Positions 36,440 through 47,524 of a stretch of DNA of 64,000 nucleotides are shown piece by piece. This DNA comes from Rhytidiadelphus loreus (lineage: Eukaryota; Streptophyta; Bryopsida; Hypnales; Hylocomiaceae): assembly GCA_947034895.1 (NCBI GenBank), contig OX344762.1, positions 19,572,760 to 19,636,759 of the forward strand. The letters run 5' to 3'. The translations under genes were made by a program, and so were the position numbers. The stretch's first letter is position 1. The number at the start of each line of letters is the position of its first letter. Under the pieces are notes generated by a model. That model had not been told where the DNA came from, searched no databases, and saw nothing but the letters and a program-made list of their open reading frames with translations.

Positions 36440-36974
36440 CTCCTAAGCACTCCAACGTCTTTTTTTTTGAATGATAGACAAATTGAAGCTCTTGGTTCTT
36501 TCTCATTCTGCTTGGATGAAAGTCATCCAAATTTGTGAATATACTTTATCAAATTCTTGTCCTATCTAATGGTTGGATTTGGGTAGATATTTTTTTAGAA
36601 TTACAAATGTAAAAGAATGTCAAGTGGATGACTAAGCCAAAATTGCATTGACTGTACTTCAAAACTGAATTTGCAAAATGAGGTCATAGATTTTAAGAAC
36701 ACAAAAATTTCAAAAAATCACCATGTACCCTAAACGTTCATTTCAAATGCATTCCAACAAATTTTACTCAAAAAATGATAATCTTTTGTTTGTAATCAAA
36801 TTTAGAATGAATTTAGAAATTTCTCTTTTAAAATTTATAAAAATATTGGTGATAGCATTGGTGAATCTAACCATACAAAATCTACAACTTCTATTTTTAT
36901 ATGAATTCTGAAATATTCTTCCAAATAGTACTTTATGATGATTTTTCCCAAATCTTCAAATTTGGAGAAGGATC
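36440..36974 (-). mobile_element. Family F element, reverse copy
   Basis: 535-bp reverse copy of family F with CTAA at 36436-36439 and TTAA at 36975-36978. The left end starts CTCCTAAGCACTCCAACGTC, matching the right end of 10010-10579 read on the other strand. Confidence 0.65.
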
Positions 36975-37039
36975 TTAACGTAATTCTGAAGGTAAACTAC
37001 CATTTTTACTGACATTTATCACTTCCTGCCACGCTTTTA

Positions 37040-37490
37040 TCATCCCAGCGGCAATAGGGGTTGACGGAATTGGGCAACGGACGGGGAAAGGCCATCCAAG
37101 CTTCCTCCCGAAGCCCCAGTCTTTGTCGCTGATGCTATTCTATTCGGAGGTGTTGATTGTTCTTCAAGACTTTCAACTTGCAAAGGCTGAACAGTTGAAG
37201 GCTTGGACGAGCGTGATTTCTTTGTCGCTGATGCTATTCTCTGTGGAGGTGTTGATTGAACTTCAAGCTTTTCAACCTTCAGAGATTGAACAGTAGAAGA
37301 CTGGGGTGAGCGTAATTTCTTTGTTGTTGACGATATTCTCTTTGGAGGTGTTGATCGTTCTTCAAGATTTTCAAGCTATGATGCTTGAAGAGGAGCAGAC
37401 TTGGGCGAACGTGACTTCTTTGTTGCCGGTAACCTCTTCGAAGATGTTGGCTGCTTTTCAAACTTTTCAACCTCTGATTCATGAAGAAGT
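37040..37490 (-). pseudogene. Decayed protein with 35-residue tandem repeats
   Basis: On the minus strand about 3.5 repeats of 35 residues are readable in one frame, with motifs STPPKRI, STPPQRI and STPPNRI followed by (A/S)(S/T)(A/T)TKK and a serine/lysine-rich stretch, ending in PLLPLG and a stop. One in-frame TAG interrupts the second repeat. Period is about 105 bp. The Ser/Pro/Lys-rich repeats could bind DNA, chromatin or microtubules, but the gene is not identified. It lies head-to-head with the plus-strand exons starting at 37550. Confidence 0.5.
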
Positions 37491-37549
37491 GGGGGCTAGG
37501 TTTAGGGTTCGTGCGCAGGATTGTTTGAGCGGTACCATACGTCGAAGCC

Positions 37550-37580
37550 ATGGAGCAGATCCAGATTTGTTGTGTGGATG
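37550..37580 (+). other. Possible short first exon
   Basis: ATG followed by MEQIQICCVDG and a strong splice donor (G|GTAAGT at 37580/37581). Its phase does not join to the MLO exon at 37729, so it may belong to the unidentified exons further on. Confidence 0.3.
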
Positions 37581-37728
37581 GTAAGTCCGTTAAGTTTGAT
37601 GGTTTCATTTTCTTTTCTGATCGAGGTACATATAATTGAGGTCTCCACGTTATTATAGAATAATCCTGGTGATGTAACTAAAAGGGTTTTGAAATGGGGT
37701 GTTTGTTGTGCAATGCATGAATCCACAG

Positions 37729-38258
37729 GTTTGCTTCTTTCAGCAATTTTACATTCCACGTGCGGACTACATGGCCCTTCGCCTCAGTTTCATCACTGTA
37801 AGTGTTGGTGTCGCACTTCTAGCTATTACTTATCCTATGCATGGCAGAGAATTTTTCATGCTTTGCTTCAATTCAGTCCAGTACGTTTGATTCCACTCAT
37901 GGAATAATGGCTGCGCATGCACTTGGGAATGAATTGCAGAACCATAATTTGAAGGACTCATACGACTTCCATGCGTACGTGGTTCGCACCATAGAGGACG
38001 ACTTCGAGACCATTGTTGGCATCAGGTATCCTTAGATTCATCTAGTTTTTCTTTTTTTAAGGTCAACTTCTTCCCTTCGCTTGGCACAAGCATGCATCTG
38101 ACTGTACATGGAATTCCATCAAGAGAAATTAATGTCTGATATTAATATCGCCTTTGAGTTCGTTAATTTCTGTATGCAGTATATGGTTGTGGGGCTCCGT
38201 GATGGCGTTCTGGTTTCTGAATGTGGACGGTTCTCAGTTGTATTTTTTTAAATTTGTA
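37729..38258 (+). pseudogene. MLO-family gene fragment (three exons with preserved splice sites)
   Basis: MLO proteins are plant seven-helix membrane proteins linked to powdery-mildew susceptibility and cell signalling. Exon 37729-37797 encodes VCFFQQFY...DYMALRLSFIT. Exon 37940-38025 encodes YDFHAYVVRTIEDDFETIVG. A third, from 38180, encodes IWLWGSVMAFWFLNVDGS. Phases connect perfectly (0, then 2) with AG acceptors and GT donors, matching the FxRQF...DYxxLRxGFI...FxFHxYxxRxxEDDFxxVVGIS segment of MLO. Only about 75 of the usual ~500 residues are present; N- and C-terminal parts are absent and the third exon runs into non-MLO sequence near 38258. Interpreted as a fragment captured by the surrounding CACTA-like element. 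Confidence 0.8.
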
Positions 38259-38370
38259 GTTGGACTTTTTCATTTCATTTTTTCAAATCTACTTGGTGTT
38301 GTTTTTATCAGAAATGAGTGTATGATCTTTTTGAGTCCCATTTTTCTAATCAACTTCAGCTTGTCTGCAG

Positions 38371-38843
38371 GTTAAATCGCCGTTGCAAGTTCTTTTGAAG
38401 ACATTCGCTAGCATGCCAGAAGAAATCTTACAGGGGGTAATGTTCTGGGAAATTTATATCGTGGGCTTTTTTCTTATTTATTTATTTATCATGTATCTAC
38501 CTGTATAACTGGGACGGAACCTGGATCGTGAAGGCTTTTCCTTGCTTAGTCTAAGAGAAGGTGATGTGATAGCTTGTGACTTTCCTTGATTGTTTGTGTT
38601 CGATATCCTGACTTATTTGATTGTACTTGTTCTGTTTTGGCTGATGTTCCTTTTCGTAATGGTTTTGGCAGGAAACGACCTTGTTTCTGCAGATGTTGTA
38701 CAATCCAGTATTGAAGCAGCAAAATTCTGAGGAACTTATGGAACAGTACCAAACAATGATTGAAAGCGCGGTTGATAAAATTGTCAAAGATGAAGATCGT
38801 GTTATCAAACACTTCAAAGATCTTGACTCGTGTCTGGATAGAG
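38371..38843 (+). pseudogene. Two exons of an unidentified gene
   Basis: Exon 38371-38436 encodes 22 residues including FASMPEEILQG; exon 38672-38843 encodes 57 residues including SEELMEQYQTMIESAVDKIV. Both have canonical acceptors and donors and join in phase 0. The second looks helical or coiled-coil-forming. The fragment could continue through short exons near 39040-39095 (contains EFPLDLKALLSYLKE) to a terminal exon at about 39307-39339 ending VSAKR and a stop, but those junctions are uncertain. No family recognised. Confidence 0.45.
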
Positions 38844-39911
38844 GTATGGCAACAAGTAATACGATAGATGAAGGTTTATGGTTTCCAACAAGTGAAATCT
38901 TTATGGGTTTTAATAATTGTCCTAGATATTCTCTGTGCTGATTTGCTATTTTATTTGTGAATGTGTGGCAATCATGGTGCAATTCTTTAATGTCCCGAAT
39001 ATGGACTTGATCAAGAAGATGGATTTACTGGGATTATTTGCAACGGTTTTCCGAATTTCCATTAGATCTTAAAGCGCTGCTTAGTTATTTGAAAGAGGCA
39101 AGTAACCTTAGCGCGTTCTATTGACCTGTCTATTACCATTATATATATTGATACACTTGTATGTCAATCGAAGGGATTCAGTTGTATGATGTATCTGTAT
39201 TGACTCGCGTGCCTAGAGATTGCAGTAATTTGGGTTCTCGTTTGTATATATGCTTGTATGATGAACCTACTATGTGAATATGAAATTTCTTTGTCTACGT
39301 GTGCAGGATTTCTTTTCTGGTGTTTCGGCTAAACGTTGAAGTTCCCAAGCCCATCATATAGAGGAGGCATGAAGATGGAATAGGAGTAGTTGGAATAGGA
39401 GTAGTGTTTTAGGTACAAGGCACTAGACAATAGTATATTAGAACTAGTGACATTTGTATTTTGTACCCATTATGGATTTTATTTTAATTAAAGCTTATTA
39501 AGTTTCTATCCAATGCTGTTGGTTCTATTGTTTTTTGCTTATTGTTCCATGTGGCACAATGCCATTGCAACTGCTGTCGGCCATGAAAAGCATCGCGTAG
39601 GCCATTTCACTAACAAAGACTTTAGCCCCGCCTAATGGAAGCACTTGATTACAACAACATTAGACCCATCTAACAAAGGAAGATTCAGCTGGGACTAACC
39701 TCTATTACATTAGCCCCGGATAGTGCAACCTATGTTGGCTGGGACTAAAGTCTCACACTTTAGCCCGGCCAAGGTGGACATTTTTGGGGTCTAAAGTTAC
39801 GTCAACAAAGAAAATTTGAGATTTTGCAAGTGCCTTGTAAAAAGGGGCTAAAGTAGGGGCTACTGCTTGAAAGATTAGCCCCTGCTAATCCCTCGAAATC
39901 TTCCTGTGAGT

Positions 39912-40580
39912 GTGCATCTCAGGTAGGAATCCATTTCGGAAATCGTGAAATTGCAAAAATCAAAACTAATCGCAATGCTGAAATTGTGCTCATTTAACGT
40001 AACCGACCTTTCCCGCAATTGTGTACACCTGAAAATGTACGCGTGCACTCTGAGCATTGCTACAGGCATGGTCCTCACAGCTTAAAATTTGCAGCACCCA
40101 AAGAATGTTAGTTGTTGCGATTCGGAAACCACTGGCTCCAAGGGATCGGATCGATCGATCTCACAGTACACCGACCGAGACTTAGAGAGCACCCGAAGCC
40201 ATCGATCGACCGATCTCTCCGCCAGAACATTGACAGAGACTTTCGAAGCATCAGCAATGAAGAATTTCGAAAATGAAAGAGATGAAAAAGATTACTTGGA
40301 TGAAACAGCAAACTTTCTTGGATGAAAAATCCATAATGCCTCATTACGAGGGTGTACCTGAGTGCACAATGCTTGGATTATGGAAAACAATTCAACTTGC
40401 AAATGAAGAAAGAAATTTTCGCATGTATTGGACAATCATTGGGGTGGAGGGAATTTTTTTTTTAAAGTTCACAAGAAGGGCAAAGCCTGATGAGGAATGC
40501 TTGTTTTTTGGTTAGAATTCCTAACAATGAGGAGATTGTCTGACATAAATGTTTGTGTAGAAATGGATGAAATATGTGAT
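39912..40580 (+). other. Gene-like segment right of the large element
   Basis: An open frame at 40089-40325 encodes a Ser/Thr/Asp-rich sequence with SRSHRSTDLS-like composition and no known family. GATCGATCGATC-type repeats lie near 40148-40215. Confidence 0.3.
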
Positions 40581-42073
40581 TGACGAATGAAAAATTCATA
40601 GTCACCAATTATACAAAATTTAACACATCAAGAGGAGATTATAGAAAATAATCTATCGGATTTGCTTTTTGAATTTGAGGGGGGGGGGGGTACGTAGTTT
40701 CACAACTCAAGCCCACTTTTTCAAAAACTAAATTTATTTCTAAATGGCCCTTGTTATGATTTAAATAGTAGATGTGCAACTAGGCTCGTTCATTTGAAAA
40801 ACTCTTGAGGTATTTCCTTACTATAAATTCTAGAGAGTGCATTGTCTTGAAATTGAAATAAGAGGCCTCAATGATGTTAATGGTAGGGAGATTATGACCT
40901 CTAGTTGATCTTACGAAGTCATTTTTTTATTGTAGGATATAAAATATTTTTCTTGGATCTAGGCCTCAATTTTAGCCTCTACGGTACGTGGCATAGGTTT
41001 GCTTTCTGACCTAAAAGACTTTGGCCCTATGAGTGTGTTATACCCTTCACCTTTAGTATTTAGGACCAATTTATGTGAAGGTTGTGCAAAGGATATAGGA
41101 ATTTGTTTCATGTCATGCCTTAGAGTCTGGAAGTAATGTTTCATCATGATGGTAGTGATATGAAAACCATCTTTGGACAACCAACACAAATAGATCATTG
41201 ATGAATAATTGTGTTCATTTCTATTGAAAGCTTTCAATGTACTAATTGCTTGATGAAGGTGATGGAATATTACTAGAGATTTTTCTAACCATTTACATGT
41301 GCAACTAGTAGTTTGCAAATTTGAAACCAATGTTTCAATTTTGGGTGAAAAATTCATCATTTTCTTATATAACATGACTGGTGGTGAATATAATACGAGA
41401 TAAAAGTAATTTTTTTACCTTTTTTGCCAACATCTCCCTCCATTGGGTTGGCCCACTAGTCTTCTTATGGCCATCTTTGATTCTATTTTTTTTATCCTCT
41501 CATTACATTCAAATCTACTTGTCCTATCAATTGTTTCTTTTGTTCTACAAAAATGTTTAAATAGCTATTGAGGTTCCTTAAACTTTGTTGAATTTGCCTA
41601 CATTTTTTTGCCTTCTTCATTTGGCATGTCATCTTTAGTTTGCTGCTCTAATTCTTGCAATTGTCACTTGAGTGGTGCTTGTTTTCTTTTGGTATTTCTT
41701 TTCTGTTGTGGATTCAACAACCTTTTGTCGACTTTGGTTGTGCTTGGGAGTTTAGAGGCTCATTTTGCATTGGGATCAAAGGTAGGGTTATCACATTGAG
41801 TGAGTTGAGATCACCATATGTGTGTTAGGTTGATATTTGGATAGGATGGATAGACCATCTAGACACATTCAATTTTTTGTGCTTGGATTTTGGCCAAGTC
41901 AAAAAAAATTGTTCCTAGCTAGAGTTTACAATTACTAAGTGGCTAGATGAAAAGACAATTACAATGAGATTGCCAAAAAAGAAGACGAAAGCATTACCTA
42001 TGGGAACTTGTCACTTTTCTTGGATATTTAGACATTTTTGGCCATATTGTGTGTCATCCCACTATTAGAGAGA
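40581..42073. other. Unassigned sequence with a decayed minus-strand coding remnant
   Basis: On the minus strand 41375-40959 reads as 138 residues without a stop (KIETLVSNLQTTSCTCKWLE and onwards). Related-looking text continues upstream to about 41790 in broken frames. It may be an old transposon or gene relic; no family recognised. A run of 13 G lies at about 40679-40691. Confidence 0.3.
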
Positions 42074-42077
42074 TTTT

Positions 42078-42850
42078 AATTCCTAAAGTCCCAAGAATCC
42101 CCTTAAAGGACTTTTGAAAGTTTGGGCAAAGTACCTATGATCTCAATTTTTGGCCAATTTTTTTGAATTTTTTTTTCAAGATAGGAAAATTGATTATATT
42201 TTTGAAAATATTATTTTTATTTCAATAAATGCTCAAGAGCAAAATTTATGCCTTAATAAGTCCAAAACAAGAGAGCATGGGCAACAAAAATAACAAAAAA
42301 ATATTTGAGATAATTTAAATGTAATTTTTTTTCTTATAGATTATTTTTTTTGTCTATGTATAAAGATTTTATTCATTCCATTTGGATAAGTAATGTGAAA
42401 GTTATGAAGCTTCTTATTTTACAAGCAATTTCAACAAATTCTTGAAAAAACAATGAATTGAATCTGCTTTTGAACTCAATTTTAACAATTTTTCAATAAA
42501 TAATGTTGCACATGGTAAAGTTTTATTTTCAAAAAAATATCAATATTGAAATTAGTGTCTTTAATTCCATCTTAGAGCTATCAATAATTTAATTTTTCCC
42601 TATACCTTGTACCTACTTCAACTTAACAATTTTTTAAGGAATGAAAATTAAGGAAGGATTTAAACAAAAAAATTCTTGAACTCTCAATTCAATTCATCAA
42701 CATGAATATTTTTAGCTCATACTTTGTATTATAAAAATTTTAAGCTAAGAGAATTTTTAACTCATACTTTGTATTATAAAAGTTTTAAGCTAAGAGAATT
42801 TATAGCCTTATCAATAAGTTAGGATAGGAACCAAAAAAGTTGTACTCATC
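42078..42850 (-). mobile_element. Family D element, truncated reverse copy
   Basis: Starts TTCCTAAAGTCCCAAG just after TTAA (42074-42077) and follows the complement of the right end of the 23354-24286 copy. The opposite tip is missing before the family C element begins. Confidence 0.55.
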
Positions 42851-42857
42851 ACTTTAA

Positions 42858-43559
42858 CCCCTAAAGTCCCAAACAATGTTTTTTGGCAACATAAAAATTT
42901 TGGGCAGCTCACTACGAATGGAATATTCAATTTTTTCCTTTGAAATTTTCAAACAACTTGTGGTCAAGGAGTAGCTTTAAGGTGCAACAATTTTCATAAC
43001 TTTTGACTACATGGTTAAAAAGTTATTGTATGATATGGTTTTTATTCCAACTTAGGCAACTCCAAAAATCACATTTTCAAGAAAAAAAATTTGAATTTTT
43101 TTTTCTAGATTTATATATATGTAGAAAGCTTTGAATCATTCCATTTTGATTAATGAGATGAAAAGTATGAAGAGTTTTAGATTGTGTGTAGTTATGGATT
43201 ATCTATTAAGATCTTTGTTTAACTCAATTTTCAATATTTTTTGAAAAAAATAAAATTTTAGAATGTAGGTGGTTTATTACAACATTTCAACCATTGGGAT
43301 TGGCATTTTTCAATTCCATAACTAAATTCTTAACAATTTTGTATTTTAAATCATTATCTACTTCTTTCTACTTAGTATTTTTTTTCTATATGTTGTACAA
43401 TTCCAAATGATTTGAATTTTTTAAGTATATAGCCAACTTGCCTTGAATAATAAATATAAAGAAGCACCATCATTTTAGCCATTTTTTCATACAAATGTGA
43501 CCTTGTGAAGTGTAGCTAACATGGTCTTTGCCAAAAAAACGGCCTATGGATTTTAGAGG
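42858..43559 (+). mobile_element. Family C element, shorter copy
   Basis: Begins CCCCTAAAGTCCCAAAC after TTAA (42854-42857) and ends about 43559 with CCTATGGATTTTAGAGG. Approximately 250 bp are missing relative to 10652-11600. The right flank is degraded. Confidence 0.6.
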
Positions 43560-45692
43560 TAAAAACAATATCACAACAACCAAAGTTGTCTTGGCACAAG
43601 ACGCCCAACACTTTATGACAAATAAAATATAAATGTGAATTTTTGGACATCTTATAACAAATTAAAGTTTGTAGGTTTAATCAAAGGGCAAATGATCACC
43701 TGCCAACCTTTTTCCATTGTTTGTCTCCTTTATAGAATAATCTTAACTTGTTTGCCACCAAGGATAGTCCAACACCTTAAAGACTTTTCTAAAAGTTTGT
43801 GTTTCTTTTAGATTTTCATAAGTTGTTTTGTATCCAAAGGTCATATTGCTTACAACAAAGGCCATTCCTATCCACCAAAGTTTATTCTTGTATGCCCAAG
43901 GTGTGTCTTAAAAGGTCATTACAGTCAAATGTCATGTTTAGTCTTTTCAAAGGTCTTCGGTTTGCAAAGATAAATCATTTTATATCCTAATGGATGTGGT
44001 AGAGGAGAATCAAGGATGCTTGGCTTTTCAAATGTTCTTTTTTCAAATGCCCAATCATACGACTTATCTTGACAATAATTCTCTAAACCTATGTCAAATG
44101 TTTTTAAGATAATTGTTGAAAGAAGAACTTTAATTCTTAAATGTCATTTCATCCAATCTCACATCATAACAAGTTTAATTTGTTATTGACATATAGTCTC
44201 AACTTACAATGCCCATCATCATCATGTTTGGGAGAGGGGAAGGGAGTCAACCATAGAACTACCTTCTTGCACCCAAATGCCCCCTGCCTTCCCATACTAT
44301 CCCCGCCTCCCTTTCTGCCTCTCAAAACTTAGTTATACTTAAGTTTACTTGGAGATGGAGCAACAAACCTAATTGTTTTTAAATTTTTTTTGGGAAAGGC
44401 CACAATATTGTACTTCATAGATTTTAAATATAAAATCTTGACGCAAGTCTTTTTACAATATAAATAAAGAAATGGAAATGCATTATAGAATTTCTAACTT
44501 GCAATTCATTATAGAGTAAGGCCACCCAACTTATTTTAAACTAACAAGGACTAGCATAGGGTGACTGCACGTTTACCTCACAATCAATGTTTAGGAGAAC
44601 TATTAGTTAGTTCATTGTTAGCTGATGCCTCTAGAAAAATAATCAGTTGGAGTGTGAAATGTGTGAGGATCCAAAATTGGACAAAAAAATTGGTAGGAAT
44701 GTCAATCAACTAGGGGTTTTATGAAATTGTTAGATTATAGTCACTTGCCATTTTTCAAATCCAAGGCTATTATCCAAGGTGTTGGAGGTGGGTATGTTCT
44801 TAGACAAGGTAGGTATCACTTTAGGGTTGGCCGTTGAGGGGCTTGGAGTATTTAAATAGGGAGAATATTGCTTTAGGGTTGGTCATAGCAACTAGTCTTT
44901 ACTCTGTTGTTTGTGTATGCCTGATGTAATGAAATTTAGAATTTATTTTAAAAACCAACATGTCGAGTTGCTATGGTAATTTACTTCCTCTTTGTATGAA
45001 GATTCTGGGTTCTTTTTCCAAGGGCACTAGTTGCATCTTCTAGTATCAAATTTTCATTGACCACTTTCCTTCAAATTCAAATTTGCAAAATCTACAATCC
45101 TCGCAATAACAAAGTATGTATAGGCATGTCACATCACTACACCCTCACTTGTATGTGCGGTCAAAGGTTTTTTTATATGTTTTTTTTACACATGTTTTCT
45201 ATACATGTTTTTTTCTTTAAATATGAACAATGTTTTTTTAATCCATAATAATGATTTTCTTATAAGTCCTTTTGGCTAAATTGTTTTTAACATAAAGTAG
45301 CCTTCAATATGTACACTTGGACAAAATTTGAATGAGTTCTTGAATGCAACATTACGTGATTTTTGAGGCCATTGGGAGACTATAAGTTCCTCAATGTTCC
45401 CGACTATGGGAATGTTGCAAGACCAATAATTCAATGTGATAGAGAGATATTTATTATTAATTAATTTGACTGTATAGCCATGGTTTACAGTATTGGGAAT
45501 CTTGGCCAGACAGTCTTTTAGGGACCTCAAATCTCCCCTTATGAGTGAGTGGCCAATGACCACTCTACAATAGAGATACTCCAGATTTTCAAAATTATTA
45601 TGATGTATTATAATATAGAACTTAAAATAATAATTTAATATTGATTTTTAAACAAATGATTGAAAATATGATGCATAGATCATGTGGATTGA
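43560..45692. other. AT-rich unassigned sequence left of the retrotransposon
   Basis: No gene recognised. A CT-rich stretch lies at 44275-44325. Open frames such as 45563-45276 on the minus strand lack recognisable domains. Confidence 0.4.
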
Positions 45693-45928
45693 TGTTACGA
45701 CTTCGTCGTACAGTTGGACGTAATTAGACACCATGGGTAGTTATGGTAGTTACAAGTCAAGCAACAACGTTGATACTTAATTCCAGTGAGGGGGGATTGT
45801 CCCTCACTCAACCTATTGTGAATACGAAGGAAAGAACGTTGAAAGGAATTAACTTACAGGAATCACGAGAGACAGGAATTGAACGGAGTGTCGACACGAT
45901 TTTGGAAGAAGGAAATCTTCCCGTAACA
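45693..45928 (+). repeat. 5' LTR
   Basis: 236 bp, TG...CA with TGTTA/TAACA inverted tips. A TATA-like TACTTAA lies at 45774-45780 (TATTTAA in the 3' copy). Predicted transcription start is near 45806. Confidence 0.95.
45774..45815 (+). promoter_or_regulatory. LTR TATA-like box and predicted transcript 5' end
   Basis: TACTTAA at 45774-45780 (TATTTAA at 51297-51303 in the 3' LTR) sits 32 bp upstream of the A of CACTCAACCTA at 45806. If transcription starts there, the RNA begins ACTCAACCTA, the complement of the sequence just inside the LTR at 45930-45939. Confidence 0.45.
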
Positions 45929-45929
45929 T

Positions 45930-45939
45930 TAGGTTGAGT
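45930..45939 (+). other. Candidate primer-binding site for self-priming
   Basis: TAGGTTGAGT starts one base after the 5' LTR. It does not begin with TGG, so no CCA-ended tRNA fits simply. It is perfectly complementary to 45806-45815 (ACTCAACCTA), the predicted 5' end of the element RNA. Tf1/sushi-type elements prime reverse transcription with their own RNA 5' end in this way. Confidence 0.5.
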
Positions 45940-45974
45940 CCGGGACTGTTCACATTCCGCCATCGAAGGAAAGG

Positions 45975-46305
45975 ATCTCGGTGATTATGTGGGTTTCCAG
46001 TGGTTTGAAATTCGACACCGAGGTGCTTTCGCAATCCGTGCTGAGGTACTTTTGCGATTCGTGTTGAGGTATTGTAGTGACTCATGCCGAGGTGCTTGTG
46101 CGGGTAAATTGATGATCTGTGCTTTGGAAAGCTCCAAATTTGGAGTTGCAGCGAAGTTGCTGTAAAGTCGCAGTAGTTTGAAGTCGCAATAAAGTTGCAG
46201 TAATTTGAAGTCGCAGCGAAGTTGCAGCAGAGTCGCAGTGAAGTTGCAGCAGAGTCACAGTGAAGTTGCAGCGGACTCGTAGTGAAGTCTGCTGTGGAGT
46301 TCGAG
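45975..46305 (+). repeat. Repetitive leader between LTR and gag
   Basis: First a GAGGTGCTTNNGCG-type repeat (about 46018-46105), then short units of GAAGTTGCAGCAGAGTCGCAGT (about 46145-46290). This is untranslated leader sequence; open frames through it are not taken as coding. Confidence 0.7.
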
Positions 46306-46370
46306 ATTCCAACGCGGTTTGGACAGAGATTTTATTCCGGCACAATTTGCAGTCTACGGCTTTGGGAGCG

Positions 46371-47450
46371 ATGGATCGAGAAGATTCCGGCGCAGGGGCA
46401 GGACCGCCATCATTCGATGGGGTGGGGTCGGATTTGGCACTATTCATCCAAGAGCAGGTACAGGCAGTGTTTCGGGAAGCCATCCTACAAATTGTGCAGC
46501 AATTGTCTGAGCGTGCCGCCCTGACACAAAATACTTCTTCCTCCTCAGGCGTAAGGGAAGCGAACGATCGAGATCATCACAGTGAGGAGAATTCCAATAT
46601 TTCGAGATTTGAGAGCAGGGAGCTTAAAGTGGCACCACCTGAAAAATTCTTCGGTAAGAAAGGAGGTGAGGTTTATAAGTGGTTTGCACAGTTACGATTG
46701 GTATTTAGGGGAAAACCTAGAACCTATCAATGTGATGAAGATAAAATTGCTTATGCGCTATCGTACATGACGGGAGCCGCACAGAATTGGGCAATGCCCA
46801 TACTTCAAGCGATGGATGAGGGACGCTCCTATGATTTATTGCTTAATTATGATGATTTTCGAAATGCGGTAATTTCCGATTATGGAGATATGGATCGAAG
46901 AAGCAATGCCGAAGATCGTCTTGGAAAAATCCGGCAAACGGGATCAGTCTCAACATATATCTCCTCTTTTAATGAACATGCAGCGCAGGTGGATTGGAAC
47001 GAATCAAGTTTGGTGGCAAAATTCCGTGGAGGTCTAAAGGACGAGATTCTTGACTCGATAGCAATGGCTGAGACCCAACCGTGCAAACTTCACGAATGGA
47101 TGGCAATGGCAACTCGAATTGATGAACGTTGGTGGGCACGCCGTCAAGGTCGGCGTCCTTCTTTTCCTGTCTCCAACTCACGAGACCGCGTCGTGCAAGC
47201 TCCAATACCTCAAAAAGATTATGGTCCTACACCGATGGAGCTTGATGCATTATATGTAACAACGACACTTGCAAGGATTGCTGCTGAGCGACTGGATTAC
47301 CAAAGGCAAGGTAAATGTTGGGGTTGTGGACAAGTGGGGCATGTGAGGGCCAGGTGTCCAACCAATCCTTCCAAGCCTCTATCGATTTCGGCTTTGAGCA
47401 TCACAACTGATGAAGCATCAAGCTCGGGAAAAGACGGACCCCAGGACTGA
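46371..47450 (+). CDS. gag: Gag protein of the chromovirus
   Basis: 359-residue Gag, the RNA-binding structural protein that assembles virus-like particles. The start at 46371 (MDREDSGAGAG) was preferred over the upstream ATG at 46260, which lies in repetitive leader. The middle has the retrotransposon Gag pattern (FxGxxxxVYKWFAQLRLVFRG, then a conserved DRLGKIRQTGSVSTYISSF stretch). A single zinc knuckle CWGCGQVGHVRARC (CX2CX4HX4C) lies near the C-terminus. The frame ends at TGA 47448-47450. Without this stop the same frame would stay open to about 47624, overlapping the start of pol in another frame, so the intact parent may have used frameshifting. Confidence 0.9.
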   Translation: MDREDSGAGAGPPSFDGVGSDLALFIQEQVQAVFREAILQIVQQLSERAALTQNTSSSSGVREANDRDHHSEENSNISRFESRELKVAPPEKFFGKKGGEVYKWFAQLRLVFRGKPRTYQCDEDKIAYALSYMTGAAQNWAMPILQAMDEGRSYDLLLNYDDFRNAVISDYGDMDRRSNAEDRLGKIRQTGSVSTYISSFNEHAAQVDWNESSLVAKFRGGLKDEILDSIAMAETQPCKLHEWMAMATRIDERWWARRQGRRPSFPVSNSRDRVVQAPIPQKDYGPTPMELDALYVTTTLARIAAERLDYQRQGKCWGCGQVGHVRARCPTNPSKPLSISALSITTDEASSSGKDGPQD

Positions 47451-47524
47451 GTATCTCTTCTCGGTACCCGGGTCCGATTCAAACAGCGATGGCTGCAGCA
47501 TGGGGGCAGGGAATCATCAACTAG

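Larger units (their letters stand above)
30457..39908. mobile_element. Candidate 9.45-kb CACTA-like element carrying gene fragments
   Basis: Ends are inverted copies of CACAGGAAGATTTC (14 of 14), then five differing bases and ATTAGC in both. The triplet AGT lies directly outside each end (30454-30456 and 39909-39911), a 3-bp target duplication as expected for CACTA elements, although the tip is CACAG rather than CACTA. Both subterminal regions (30480-30745 and 39610-39890) are dense in TTAGCCCC, TTTAGCCCCG, GTCTAAAG and complements, like CACTA subterminal repeats. Inside are MLO exons, unidentified spliced exons, a decayed repeat protein and nested family A, D and F elements. No transposase is seen, so it would depend on a helper. 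Confidence 0.6.

Noticed and set aside
45975..46085. Short open frames in the chromovirus leader as extra genes
   Set aside because: They lie in repetitive untranslated leader and have no conserved features.
46260..46370. Upstream ATG for gag
   Set aside because: The added residues come from the repetitive leader (GTTGCAGCAGAGTCGCAG-type units) and lack Gag similarity; 46371 is preferred.
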